DNA of 64,000 nt from an uncultured Verrucomicrobiota bacterium (GTDB lineage Bacteria; Verrucomicrobiota; Verrucomicrobiia; Opitutales; Opitutaceae): contig CAIQAB010000032.1 in assembly GCA_903869675.1 (NCBI GenBank), positions 36,258 through 100,257 on the forward strand, in the 5' to 3' direction. Position numbers and translations under genes: made by a program. The notes below the pieces were generated by a model. The model made no database searches. It was given only the letters and a program-made list of their open reading frames with translations, and was not told the origin of the DNA. Shown in pieces: positions 48,243 to 56,403 of this stretch; the stretch's first letter is position 1, and each line of letters starts with the position of its first letter.

Positions 48243-49514
48243 GTGTTCTCTCCCTTCGCCGTGGCCAAGCCCAAAAAGAAATTCAACGCCGATCCCTTCC
48301 CCTACCACGCCGTGCTGGAACTGGAGATCGCCACGCTCACTAACCTCGGCGTCGGTCTCGCCCGCGTGCCCCGCCCCGCCGAGCCCGGCGCGCGCTGGGT
48401 GGTGATGGTGCCCTTCACCCTCCCCGGCGAACGCGTCCGGGCCCGCATTTTCCGCAACCACAAGAACTACTCCGAGGCGGACTTGGTTGAAGTCCTCGCC
48501 CCCTCGCCCGAGCGCATCCAGCCAGTATGCCCCCTTTTTGGCAGTTGCGGCGGTTGCCAATACCAGAACCTCGCCTACGAAGCGCAACTCGCCTGGAAAC
48601 GCCGGCAGGTGGAGGAACTCCTGCTGCATATGGCCGGGCTCGAATTCCCCGTCGCCCCCGTGATCGGCTCCCCCGCCCAATACGGTTATCGATCGAAGAT
48701 CACCCCTCACTTCAACGCCCCCCGCTCCGCCGCCGAGGCGGCCGAGATGCCCATCGGCTTTCTACGCCAAGGCACCCGCTTCGATATCCTCGACGTCCCC
48801 GCCTGCCCCATCGCCACCGGGCCGATCAATAACCGGCTAACGGAAAGCCGCGAGCACGTGCGGTCGCGCGCCGCCGAGGGCGCCTATGCGCGTGGCGGCA
48901 CCTTGCTGCTGCGTGACGCCTCCGGTCAGGTGACGACCAACTACGACGACATTGTCACGGAGACCGTGGGAAACCTAAAACTGCGTTTCCTGGCCCGCGA
49001 TTTTTTCCAGAACAACCCCTTCATCCTGCCGACCTTCACCGGCTACGCCCGCCAACAGGCCGCCGGCACCGGCGCACGCTTCCTCGTGGATGCCTACTGC
49101 GGCAGCGGCCTCTTCGCCCTTACCTGCGCGCCCGCCTTCGAGCGGGTTGCCGGCATCGAGATCAGCGAAAGCAGCATCATTTTCGCCAAGCAAAACGCCG
49201 AGGCCAATGGGCTGGGGAATGTAAACTTCCAAGCTGGAGACGCCGCCGCGATTTTTGCCGGGCTGACTTTTCCCGCCAGCGATACGGTCGTGCTGATCGA
49301 CCCCCCTCGCAAAGGATGCGACGAGGCCTTCCTGACGCAGCTTTTCGCGTATGGACCGCGCGCCGTGATCTACATCTCCTGCGACCCGGCCACCCAGATG
49401 CGCGACCTCCGCGCCTTCACCGCCGCCGGTTATGCACTGACGGCGGTGCAACCTTTCGACCTCTTCCCTCAAACCCGCCACCTGGAATGTGTAGTTACTC
49501 TGCGGAAAACGTAA
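48243..49514 (+). CDS. RlmD/TrmA-family RNA (uracil-5-)-methyltransferase
   Basis: 423 residues, GTG start. TRAM-like N-domain, a [4Fe-4S] motif C-x(5)-C-G-G-C-Q (VCPLFGSCGGCQYQ at ~96-109, plus a distal Cys in VPACPIA), SAM-binding VDAYCGSGLFALTCA and VVLIDPPRKGCDEAF, and the catalytic cysteine in VIYISCDPATQMRDL. These residues are all present, so it should make m5U in rRNA (RlmD-like) or tRNA. RlmD versus RlmC or TrmA is not separable by eye. Confidence 0.9.
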   Translation: MFSPFAVAKPKKKFNADPFPYHAVLELEIATLTNLGVGLARVPRPAEPGARWVVMVPFTLPGERVRARIFRNHKNYSEADLVEVLAPSPERIQPVCPLFGSCGGCQYQNLAYEAQLAWKRRQVEELLLHMAGLEFPVAPVIGSPAQYGYRSKITPHFNAPRSAAEAAEMPIGFLRQGTRFDILDVPACPIATGPINNRLTESREHVRSRAAEGAYARGGTLLLRDASGQVTTNYDDIVTETVGNLKLRFLARDFFQNNPFILPTFTGYARQQAAGTGARFLVDAYCGSGLFALTCAPAFERVAGIEISESSIIFAKQNAEANGLGNVNFQAGDAAAIFAGLTFPASDTVVLIDPPRKGCDEAFLTQLFAYGPRAVIYISCDPATQMRDLRAFTAAGYALTAVQPFDLFPQTRHLECVVTLRKT

Positions 49515-49601
49515 CGAACTATAAAGTAGACCCGGCCTTGGGCCAACGGGCAACGCCTTGATTAACACATGCCGGAATAATGACGCCTACCGCGCCACTT
49601 T

Positions 49602-50336
49602 CTATTGCAGAGAAAAGGATCGGTCCAATTTCTCCTTGGAGACAGTGTAATCAGTATCAACCAGACTCAGGCCGGTGACATGCCCATCGAGATATAGTGC
49701 AAGAGAAGTGCCGCCATGCCGCACATACCCGTCTTCCTGCTGCATGGAGCGAACCCCGTTTGAAGCCTCAAGCGCGCTCTTCACGCCACTAGTCGCAACA
49801 TCAACCCGATTCGAACCGTTCTTAACTTCAATCATCAGGACTAATTTAGAGGGCGATGAAACTTCCGTAAGCGAATAATACTTGGGCACTGAAACTCCAA
49901 ATAATATAATCGCTGGCTTGGTGGAACTCACGCCACTGGGAACGACAAATGCATACTGAGGCGCGGTAAGGGTGGCACCACCATTGATTCCAGTGGGGCA
50001 GCCCCAAAATGCCCTAGTAGCATATTTATTATCAGTAGTTTTGCCACTGGTATCCTCCACCACGGTGTTGCCGCCGCTGTTGAAATAGGTGTCTAAGATA
50101 TAACTTCCGGTGCCGGTGGAGTCCTTGGCGAAATCCAATATAACCTTGGATTTCGCATCGTTAGCCTGCAAGGCGATGGCGCTGCCCCATTGCCGCATCC
50201 GCGAAACACACTGCGCCTTTTTAGCCGTGCGCTTCACTTTGCCCACCGTCGGGATGATGATCGCGGCAAGGATGCCAATAATCGCAATCACCGTGAGAAG
50301 CTCAATCAGGGTAAAAGCATTGCGGCGGGATCGCAT
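49602..50336 (-). CDS. Prepilin-type N-cleavage/methylation protein (pseudopilin-like)
   Basis: 244 residues from the ATG at 50336 (another ATG at 50363). The N-terminus RRNAFTLIELLTVIAIIGILAAI is the type IV prepilin/type II secretion signal (cleavage before Phe, Glu5 present). The C-terminal RHGGTSLALYLDGHVTGLS gives the H...DGH motif of the Planctomycetes/Verrucomicrobia DUF1559-like pseudopilins. It stands alone, with no pilus or T2SS genes around. Confidence 0.88.
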   Translation of the reverse strand: MRSRRNAFTLIELLTVIAIIGILAAIIIPTVGKVKRTAKKAQCVSRMRQWGSAIALQANDAKSKVILDFAKDSTGTGSYILDTYFNSGGNTVVEDTSGKTTDNKYATRAFWGCPTGINGGATLTAPQYAFVVPSGVSSTKPAIILFGVSVPKYYSLTEVSSPSKLVLMIEVKNGSNRVDVATSGVKSALEASNGVRSMQQEDGYVRHGGTSLALYLDGHVTGLSLVDTDYTVSKEKLDRSFSLQ

Positions 50337-50363
50337 GGGGAAAAGACCGGAGGGAATACGCAT

Positions 50364-50916
50364 AACGTGTAGGGACGATTGTCCTAAGGGATTTAAAAGT
50401 TTTGGGGATAAAGGTGCGGGACAAACTGAGATGATATCTTGTTCTGGGAGACCATGTATTCCACAATAAAATGGTCAACCGTTTCCTCGGGGCATAGCCG
50501 TCCCTGAGTGGTAATCGCGTAGCACAATGCTTAGGATCCTGCAGAAAGTTTCTTGAAACGCGTGAATTTGAGATATACTTCAGAATTGAAATCAGGACTT
50601 TCGCCAGCTGGACGCGACCGAATCTTTGGACCGGGTCTTGGGTTGCCAGTGCAAGTATCGCAATCTCGTATAACCAACGGAAATTCGGTGGCCCCCGCCC
50701 CAGAAACCCTGAAAGGGAGTCGATAGTATAAATATTAAACCAGGCCGTGCCTAGTGCAAAGCAAGGGAGGACTTGATCCTGCCCTGGCGAAGCACCAAAT
50801 GTGAAATCGGGCCTTTAGCATTTTATATCCAGTTTTTTAAATGCTTATTTTATATTTTATACAGTTAAATGTAAAATCATAATATCGGAGGCGAATGCAG
50901 AAAGCCGCGATATAGC
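50364..50916. other. 553-bp AT-rich gene-free interval
   Basis: No credible reading frame on either strand. The right part (50810-50890) is very AT-rich, with an inverted repeat GCATTT...AAATGC around 50818-50845. The left part has scattered GC-richer stretches that look like decayed sequence. Nothing recognisable as RNA or mobile element could be supported. It holds the promoter region of the pseudopilin gene (- strand) at its left end. Confidence 0.5.
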
Positions 50917-52809
50917 TTATCTGGAGGATGTGTGCGGCGGGCCAGGCAGTAGATCCTTATACGCAGGCTCAAGGCCGGCGGCCTGTCTTATGGCATCGTC
51001 CACAAATGGACCGTTATTTTCCCAGATCACGCCGAAACCCTTGGTGTTAAACAGGCGCTGTTCGGTTGCAGTCCAATTGTCGCGCACCGTGATATAGGAT
51101 GAGCCTTCGTCTAAGTAAAGATGCCCCCAGTGGGGTTTTTCGGCATAGGAATTCAGCGTTACTTCTCCGACTGCGTTTTCAGTAATTTTAGTGCCTGGTG
51201 ACGCGGAAAGATGATAGATACCGCCAAAATCGTAGAGGGTCTTGCCGTAACGAGTGATGCGATTAGCATGAATCAGGTTGTCCCGTTGCGCGGTGCTTAG
51301 GTATGTCCAGCCCCAGCCTAGGCTGATGCCTGAATAAGGCAACTCGCTCAGATCGTTGTGCTCGATGGACGATTCGCGGATATAGCCGGCGGCGATGCCA
51401 ACACAACCCCAGTCCTCGTTGGCGCAGTCGGTGATCAGATTGTTAGCTATGCGCAAGCGCGCGGAGACCTCGCGATCGTCGGCAGGATTATACGGCAAGT
51501 GGGTCTCGCTCCCGCCGTCTTGGAACTTGCCGAGTTGGAGGGCGTTGCCGGCGATATCCTGAAAAACGCAGCCCTCCACCGTTAGATTGCGAAGACCGTG
51601 TTCCGCATCGAGTCCGGCGGAGGCCAAATGCTCGAAGTGACAACGCTCAAACCGGACATCCTGCGCCGCCCAGACGCGAACCGCGCCCGGCGGTCGGCCG
51701 AGCCAGGCCTGGTTTTCGAGACCCTTTTTCTCGGGCGTGCCCGGAGGAAGCATCTTATAAGCCTCGGTCATATAAAAGCCGGCCTGATGAGGCACGTGGC
51801 CAAACAACGCGGGCCGCATCCACGCCGTATGGGCGAAGCTCAAGCCCTTGAATTCCACATGGTGAATAGGCCGATCCAGCGTGCCGGAGAGATCGAGTAA
51901 GGTCTCCTGCGCCGGCACGATGGCGTTGGCGGGAGACATATCTTCACCGGGTCGGGGCCAATAATAGATGCGCCGCGCTGTAACATCATGGAACCACTCG
52001 CCGGGGGTATCCAGCAGGCAAAGTGCGTTTTGCAGAAAAAACGGCGCGCGGTAGCCCTCGGTCATGATCGGCGCGGGCCAGGGGTGTTCAAACTGGACCC
52101 TGCTCTCGGGCTGTTGAAAACGCACCCGGACGCTCTCGGCCTGCAACGTAAATTCACGAATGCGCAACAGTGCGATTTCCCATTGCTGGTAAATGACCAT
52201 CTCCAAGCCGTTTAGATCACCGGCCAAACCGCCTTGGGCGGGGACCAAAGCGGTCTCGGTGCTTTTATCCCAAGCCAGCAACCGCTCCATCTCACCGGCA
52301 TTGGGCGTGCGGGCGCGGACGCACTTTTGGCCGTTGATCCAGAGTTGCCGGAACTCCCTCACACGACCGCCTACGATCGGGGCCTCAGCTACCCAGACTG
52401 CTCCGAGGGCCGCGCTTGGAAGGCCCGGAACCGGCGCATCCAGTTTTGACCAAGCGGAAATGCCCATGCCGCCCTGTAGCACCGCGTTCTCACCGGCGGC
52501 GGCTTCAAAAACGGTTGGGCTCTCGGCCGTGCCGGAATCCTCCGAGCGAATGCACCATGCTGAATCGAGGGCATAATCACCTCCACGCAGGATTATTCGC
52601 ACGGGCTCGTTCAGCGGAGAAAGCGCAAGCCGACGCAATTCTCTGGCGCGGCGCTGGGCGCCGGTTAGCGAAAGCGGATCCCCGGGGGTGCCATCGGCTC
52701 TGTCGCTGCCATTCGGGGCGACCCAAAACTCGGCCGCATGGGCAGACAAGCATAGCCCGGCAAACAAGCAGATGGCGGTGAGCACCCGGGGGGAAAGGCT
52801 CATTTTCAT
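50917..52809 (-). CDS. GH141-like right-handed beta-helix glycosidase, exported
   Basis: 630 residues from the ATG at 52809 (signal peptide LTAICLFAGLCLSAHA). It opens with the GH141/beta-helix starter FWVAPNGSDRADGTPGDPLSL and IILRGGDYALDSAW...EDSGT, followed by an inserted jelly-roll and then parallel beta-helix coils (VRFERCHFEHLASAGLDAEHGL, LRIANNLITDCANEDWG, IEHNDLSELPYSGISLGWGW, HANRITRYGK). Characterised GH141 members are the RG-II alpha-L-fucosidase of Bacteroides and a xylanase. Family assignment is by overall pattern; a PL/GH28-like helix protein is the alternative. Confidence 0.75.
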   Translation of the reverse strand: MKMSLSPRVLTAICLFAGLCLSAHAAEFWVAPNGSDRADGTPGDPLSLTGAQRRARELRRLALSPLNEPVRIILRGGDYALDSAWCIRSEDSGTAESPTVFEAAAGENAVLQGGMGISAWSKLDAPVPGLPSAALGAVWVAEAPIVGGRVREFRQLWINGQKCVRARTPNAGEMERLLAWDKSTETALVPAQGGLAGDLNGLEMVIYQQWEIALLRIREFTLQAESVRVRFQQPESRVQFEHPWPAPIMTEGYRAPFFLQNALCLLDTPGEWFHDVTARRIYYWPRPGEDMSPANAIVPAQETLLDLSGTLDRPIHHVEFKGLSFAHTAWMRPALFGHVPHQAGFYMTEAYKMLPPGTPEKKGLENQAWLGRPPGAVRVWAAQDVRFERCHFEHLASAGLDAEHGLRNLTVEGCVFQDIAGNALQLGKFQDGGSETHLPYNPADDREVSARLRIANNLITDCANEDWGCVGIAAGYIRESSIEHNDLSELPYSGISLGWGWTYLSTAQRDNLIHANRITRYGKTLYDFGGIYHLSASPGTKITENAVGEVTLNSYAEKPHWGHLYLDEGSSYITVRDNWTATEQRLFNTKGFGVIWENNGPFVDDAIRQAAGLEPAYKDLLPGPPHTSSR

Positions 52810-52917
52810 CGCGGAAGGGATGATCGCGGCGCCAATGGATGGGAAGGATTTTTCGAACAAAGCTTAGTATAAAGGTGATTTTGGTCGGCAAATGGCTAGC
52901 TTTGTTTATATCGTCAT

Positions 52918-52932
52918 AGCTTATAGTAAGCT
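52918..52932. promoter_or_regulatory. Palindrome in divergent GH141 / oxidoreductase promoter region
   Basis: AGCTTA-TAG-TAAGCT, perfect 6-bp arms, in the 172-bp spacer between divergent genes. A related half (AAGCTTAGTAT) occurs at 52860-52870. Operator candidate for coordinated control. Confidence 0.38.
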
Positions 52933-52981
52933 GGCATCTCATCCGTCGGTTGTCGGCGTTATGCCCCCTGATTTCTACCCC

Positions 52982-54070
52982 ATGAAAAAACTCGGTTTGG
53001 GCGTTCTCGGACTCGGCGAAGGCCGCAGCATCGTATCTGGCGCGCTTAGCAGCGCGGCTTGGCACGTGGTGTCCTTGTGTGACGTGAACGAGCAACTGGG
53101 CCGCGAGCGACTCGCCGAGTTCAGTCTGCCTTCTAAGGCCTTCACCAAAAATTATGACGACATGCTCGCCGATCCGAGCATTGACGCCATCGGCATATAC
53201 ACGCCGGACCATTTGCATGCGGAACACGTGATTCGCGCTCTCGAGGCCGGCAAACACGTGATCTGCACCAAGCCCTTCATTGACAGCCTAGCCTCGGCCA
53301 AAAAGGTGCTCGCGGCAGTGAAAAAGAGCGGGCGTCACGTGATGGTTGGCCAGAGCTCACGCCACTTCGCGCCCTTCGCCCGCCAGCGCGAACACTTTGA
53401 AGAAGGGATCCTGGGCGAACTTTTCTGCGTCGAGGCCAGCTATAACGCCGATCACCGCTGGTTCCTCGCGAAGCCCTGGGCCCGAAAGGCGGAGTTCAAG
53501 TGGCTCTATGGCGGACTTAGCCACCCGGTGGATTTCGTCCGCTGGTATTTGCCGCGCATCACCGAGGTCTCCGGTTACGCCTTGCTCAGCCCAAATGGGA
53601 AAAAACACGGTCTGGTTCATGCCGACACATTTCAGTTCGTCATGCGCGATGCCGAGGGGCGGGTGGCACGAGTCAGCGGCGCCTACTCCGGTCCGGTGGT
53701 GCCCAATGTGCGTGACAGCAATATGAGCTGCGTGCTGCGCGGAACCAAGGGCGCCAGCCAAGGGGATTACTACGACCTCCGCTATGCCTGGAAAACCGAC
53801 ACGCGATCGGCGCTGGAGACCTTCGAAGACCGGGACGCTCATTTTTTCCGTTTCGGGGGGCACTCCCATCATGCAGGGGAATACCAAAACTACCTCGACT
53901 ATTTCGCGCGCTGCCTGGCCAGAGGCACCGCACCAAAACCGGATGCTACCGAAGGCATCGTTACCGTGGCGCTCATGCAGGCGATGGATGAGGCCGCCGC
54001 CACCGGTCAACCGGTCAAAGTCCGCGAAATGCTCGCACGATATAAATTGGCAGGTCTCTTCCCCGCCTGA
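52982..54070 (+). CDS. Gfo/Idh/MocA-family oxidoreductase
   Basis: 362 residues from the ATG at 52982. N-terminal Rossmann fold GVLGLGEGRSIVSGAL with NAD(P)-binding glycines, then DAIGIYTPDHLHAEHVIRALEAGKHVICTKPF containing the family EKP-type lysine (TKP), and a C-terminal alpha/beta domain with GGLSHPVDFVRWYLP (catalytic His region). No signal peptide is visible. Upstream of a GPH transporter and an isomerase-like gene, it probably oxidises or epimerises a sugar or sugar derivative. Confidence 0.88.
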   Translation: MKKLGLGVLGLGEGRSIVSGALSSAAWHVVSLCDVNEQLGRERLAEFSLPSKAFTKNYDDMLADPSIDAIGIYTPDHLHAEHVIRALEAGKHVICTKPFIDSLASAKKVLAAVKKSGRHVMVGQSSRHFAPFARQREHFEEGILGELFCVEASYNADHRWFLAKPWARKAEFKWLYGGLSHPVDFVRWYLPRITEVSGYALLSPNGKKHGLVHADTFQFVMRDAEGRVARVSGAYSGPVVPNVRDSNMSCVLRGTKGASQGDYYDLRYAWKTDTRSALETFEDRDAHFFRFGGHSHHAGEYQNYLDYFARCLARGTAPKPDATEGIVTVALMQAMDEAAATGQPVKVREMLARYKLAGLFPA

Positions 54071-54098
54071 GGCGACGCTTACCTGACAATCCCGCCCC

Positions 54099-55448
54099 AT
54101 GAATAAAACCTCCACCACCGTCCGCCTGAGCTACGCCGCCAGCGATGTCGCCGGCCAGATGCTCTTCTGCTGGATCATGTGGTATCTGCCTTTTTACCTC
54201 ACCGATACAGTTCGCATCTCGGCGGCAGCCGTGGGCACAATCCTGCTCGCGGCACGATGGATTGATGCGATTGATGCCCCGATCTGGGGACTTGTTTTTG
54301 ACCGCACAAGCAGTCGCTGGGGCAAGAGCCGGCCGTGGTTTCTCTGGCTTTGCGGCCCATTCGCGCTTTTTGGGGTGCTCTCCTTTCTAACCCCTGATCT
54401 GGGCTACGGCGCCAAGATCGCCTACGCCGCCATCACCTACATCGGCTGCAATATCCTCTACACCGGCATCAATACCCCGGTTACCTCCATCTTATCCGCG
54501 CTCACGCCCGATCCGGCGGAGCGCGTCACATTGACCACTTTCCGGATGTTCGGCTCGAAACTCGGAGTGCTGTTGGTGAATCTAACGGGCTTGGAACTCG
54601 TGCGCCTGCTCGGCGGAGGCGACGATCGGCGCGGATTCATGATGGCGGTGCCGATCTTTGCGGTGCTGTCCGTGGGCTTGTTCCTGTTCGCCTTCCGGAA
54701 CCTGAGGGAGACCGTGCCGGTTGAGACCAAACCGATGTCTCTGCGAGGTGGCTTGGGTGCTTTGCGCGGCAACTGGCCCTGGTTTATCATCTTTACTAGT
54801 AGCTTGTTTTTCTGGGTGGGCTTTATCGCCAGAGTAACCGTTGCGCCGCACTTTTTTGAATACGTGCTCCATCGCCCCGATCTACTGAAGCTGGCCAACA
54901 GTCTGGACTTCGCTTCGCTCGCCAGCGCCTTGCTATTACCTTGGTTTTGCCGACACGTTTCCAAGGGCACGGTATGGGCACTGGGCCTGACCGGCATGGC
55001 CTTGGGCCAATTTATTGTGTGGCTGGGACTGAGTGGAGCGGAGCCATCTGTAAGATTAGTAATGAGCGGTTGGACGGTGTGTTTCATCGCCAGCGGAGCA
55101 GCTATGGCCATGCCGTTCTCGGTGCTCTCCGAGAGCGTCGATTACGGGGAATGGAAAACTGGCGTGCGGGCCGCCGGGTTGCTGACCGCAGTCGGTGCCG
55201 CCTTCTGCCTCAAAGCCGGCGCCGGTCTGGGCGGGGCAATTCCGATGTGGCTGCTGGATGCCTCCGGCTATGTGCCAAAGCACGAACAAACTCCCGCCGC
55301 ACTTAAAGCCATCATTACAGGTGTTCTTTGGCTGCCAGCCGTCTGCTTTGTCCTTAGTTTGATTCCGGTTCTGTTTTACCGGCGCTTTGAGGCCATGGAA
55401 CCACGGATTCGAGCAGAGCTGGCGCAACGTCGAGCCACCTCCACATGA
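54099..55448 (+). CDS. GPH-family glycoside/pentoside/hexuronide:cation symporter
   Basis: 449 residues, 12 hydrophobic helices. Landmarks are SYAASDVAGQMLFCWIMWYLPFYLTD, the DAPIWGLVFDRTSSRWGKSRPWFLW loop (GPH signature: D near helix II, then G-x-x-x-DRT...RWGK-RP) and the late SVLSESVDYGEWKTGVRAAG motif. It imports mono- or oligosaccharides with Na+ or H+. It starts 28 bases after the oxidoreductase and overlaps the isomerase-like gene by ATGA. Confidence 0.9.
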   Translation: MNKTSTTVRLSYAASDVAGQMLFCWIMWYLPFYLTDTVRISAAAVGTILLAARWIDAIDAPIWGLVFDRTSSRWGKSRPWFLWLCGPFALFGVLSFLTPDLGYGAKIAYAAITYIGCNILYTGINTPVTSILSALTPDPAERVTLTTFRMFGSKLGVLLVNLTGLELVRLLGGGDDRRGFMMAVPIFAVLSVGLFLFAFRNLRETVPVETKPMSLRGGLGALRGNWPWFIIFTSSLFFWVGFIARVTVAPHFFEYVLHRPDLLKLANSLDFASLASALLLPWFCRHVSKGTVWALGLTGMALGQFIVWLGLSGAEPSVRLVMSGWTVCFIASGAAMAMPFSVLSESVDYGEWKTGVRAAGLLTAVGAAFCLKAGAGLGGAIPMWLLDASGYVPKHEQTPAALKAIITGVLWLPAVCFVLSLIPVLFYRRFEAMEPRIRAELAQRRATST

Positions 55449-56335
55449 AGCGCTCGGCTTGGCTTATCTGCCTACTCGGGCTGGGATTATCGGCCTCGTC
55501 GGCGGAAATCCCCCGCTTCCGGGTCGCGGTATGCGACTGGATGATTCTCAAACGCCAGAAAATCGGCGCGTTCCAACTCGCGAAAGACATCGGTGCGGAC
55601 GGGGTGGAAGTGGATATGGGGGGGTTGGGCGACCGACCTACTTTTGATAGCAAACTCAGCGATCCCGTTGCGCGCGGGCAGTTTCTCGCCAAGGCTCAGG
55701 AGCTCGGCCTAGGCATCTCTTCGATCGCGATGTCGGGGTTTTACGCGCAATCCTTTGCCGAGCGCGAAGGCGTTGACCGTATGGTGCAAGACGCGATCGA
55801 CACCGCGAAAGCCATGGGCGTTGCCGTTCTCTATCTCCCGCTCGGAGTGCGCGGCGACCTCGCGAAGCACCCCGAACTGCGCCCAGCCATTGTCACGCGC
55901 CTCAAAGCTGCTGGCCGACAAGCCGTGGAGTCAGACGTAATCATCGGCATCGAGACCTCACTTGATGCGAAGGCAGAGTCGGCATTGCTCGAAGAAATCG
56001 GTTCTACTGCAGTGAAGAGCTACTTTAATTTTGCCAATGCGCTCCAAAACGGGCGCGACATTTGTAGCGAGATCACAACCCTGGGCCGGGATCGTATCGT
56101 GCAGATTCACGCCTCCAACAGCGACGGCGCCTGGCTGCAAAACGACCCGCAGGTGGACTTACCCAAAATCAAGACGACCCTCGAAGCCATTCGCTGGAGC
56201 GGTTGGCTGGTCATCGAGCGCTCCAGGGATGCAGCCCGTGCGCATGAAGTGTTATTCAACTTCAGAGCGAACACTGCGTATTTAAAACAAATCTTCGAAA
56301 CAGAAAAACCTGCAATAATCCAGAACCACGAATAA
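55445..56335 (+). CDS. Exported sugar phosphate isomerase/epimerase-fold (AP-endonuclease-2 TIM barrel) protein
   Basis: 296 residues. An N-terminal signal sequence (LICLLGLGLSASSAE) precedes a TIM barrel of the xylose-isomerase-like/YcjR group: LAKDIGADGVEVDMGGLG, GLGISSIAMSGFY, VIIGIETSLDAK (metal Glu), QIHASNSDG (His) and WLVIERSRDA (Glu). The metal site looks intact. An exported member is unusual, since most are cytoplasmic. Such proteins are often found with Gfo/Idh oxidoreductases, where some act on 3-keto-glycosides, which is a possible role here. Confidence 0.82.
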   Translation: MKRSAWLICLLGLGLSASSAEIPRFRVAVCDWMILKRQKIGAFQLAKDIGADGVEVDMGGLGDRPTFDSKLSDPVARGQFLAKAQELGLGISSIAMSGFYAQSFAEREGVDRMVQDAIDTAKAMGVAVLYLPLGVRGDLAKHPELRPAIVTRLKAAGRQAVESDVIIGIETSLDAKAESALLEEIGSTAVKSYFNFANALQNGRDICSEITTLGRDRIVQIHASNSDGAWLQNDPQVDLPKIKTTLEAIRWSGWLVIERSRDAARAHEVLFNFRANTAYLKQIFETEKPAIIQNHE

Positions 56336-56403
56336 CTTCCAAGCCAGGTCTTGGGAGGGGAGTGGCGCCCGTAATGCCTCGCCGCCATTGAATTACCCGT
56401 TTT

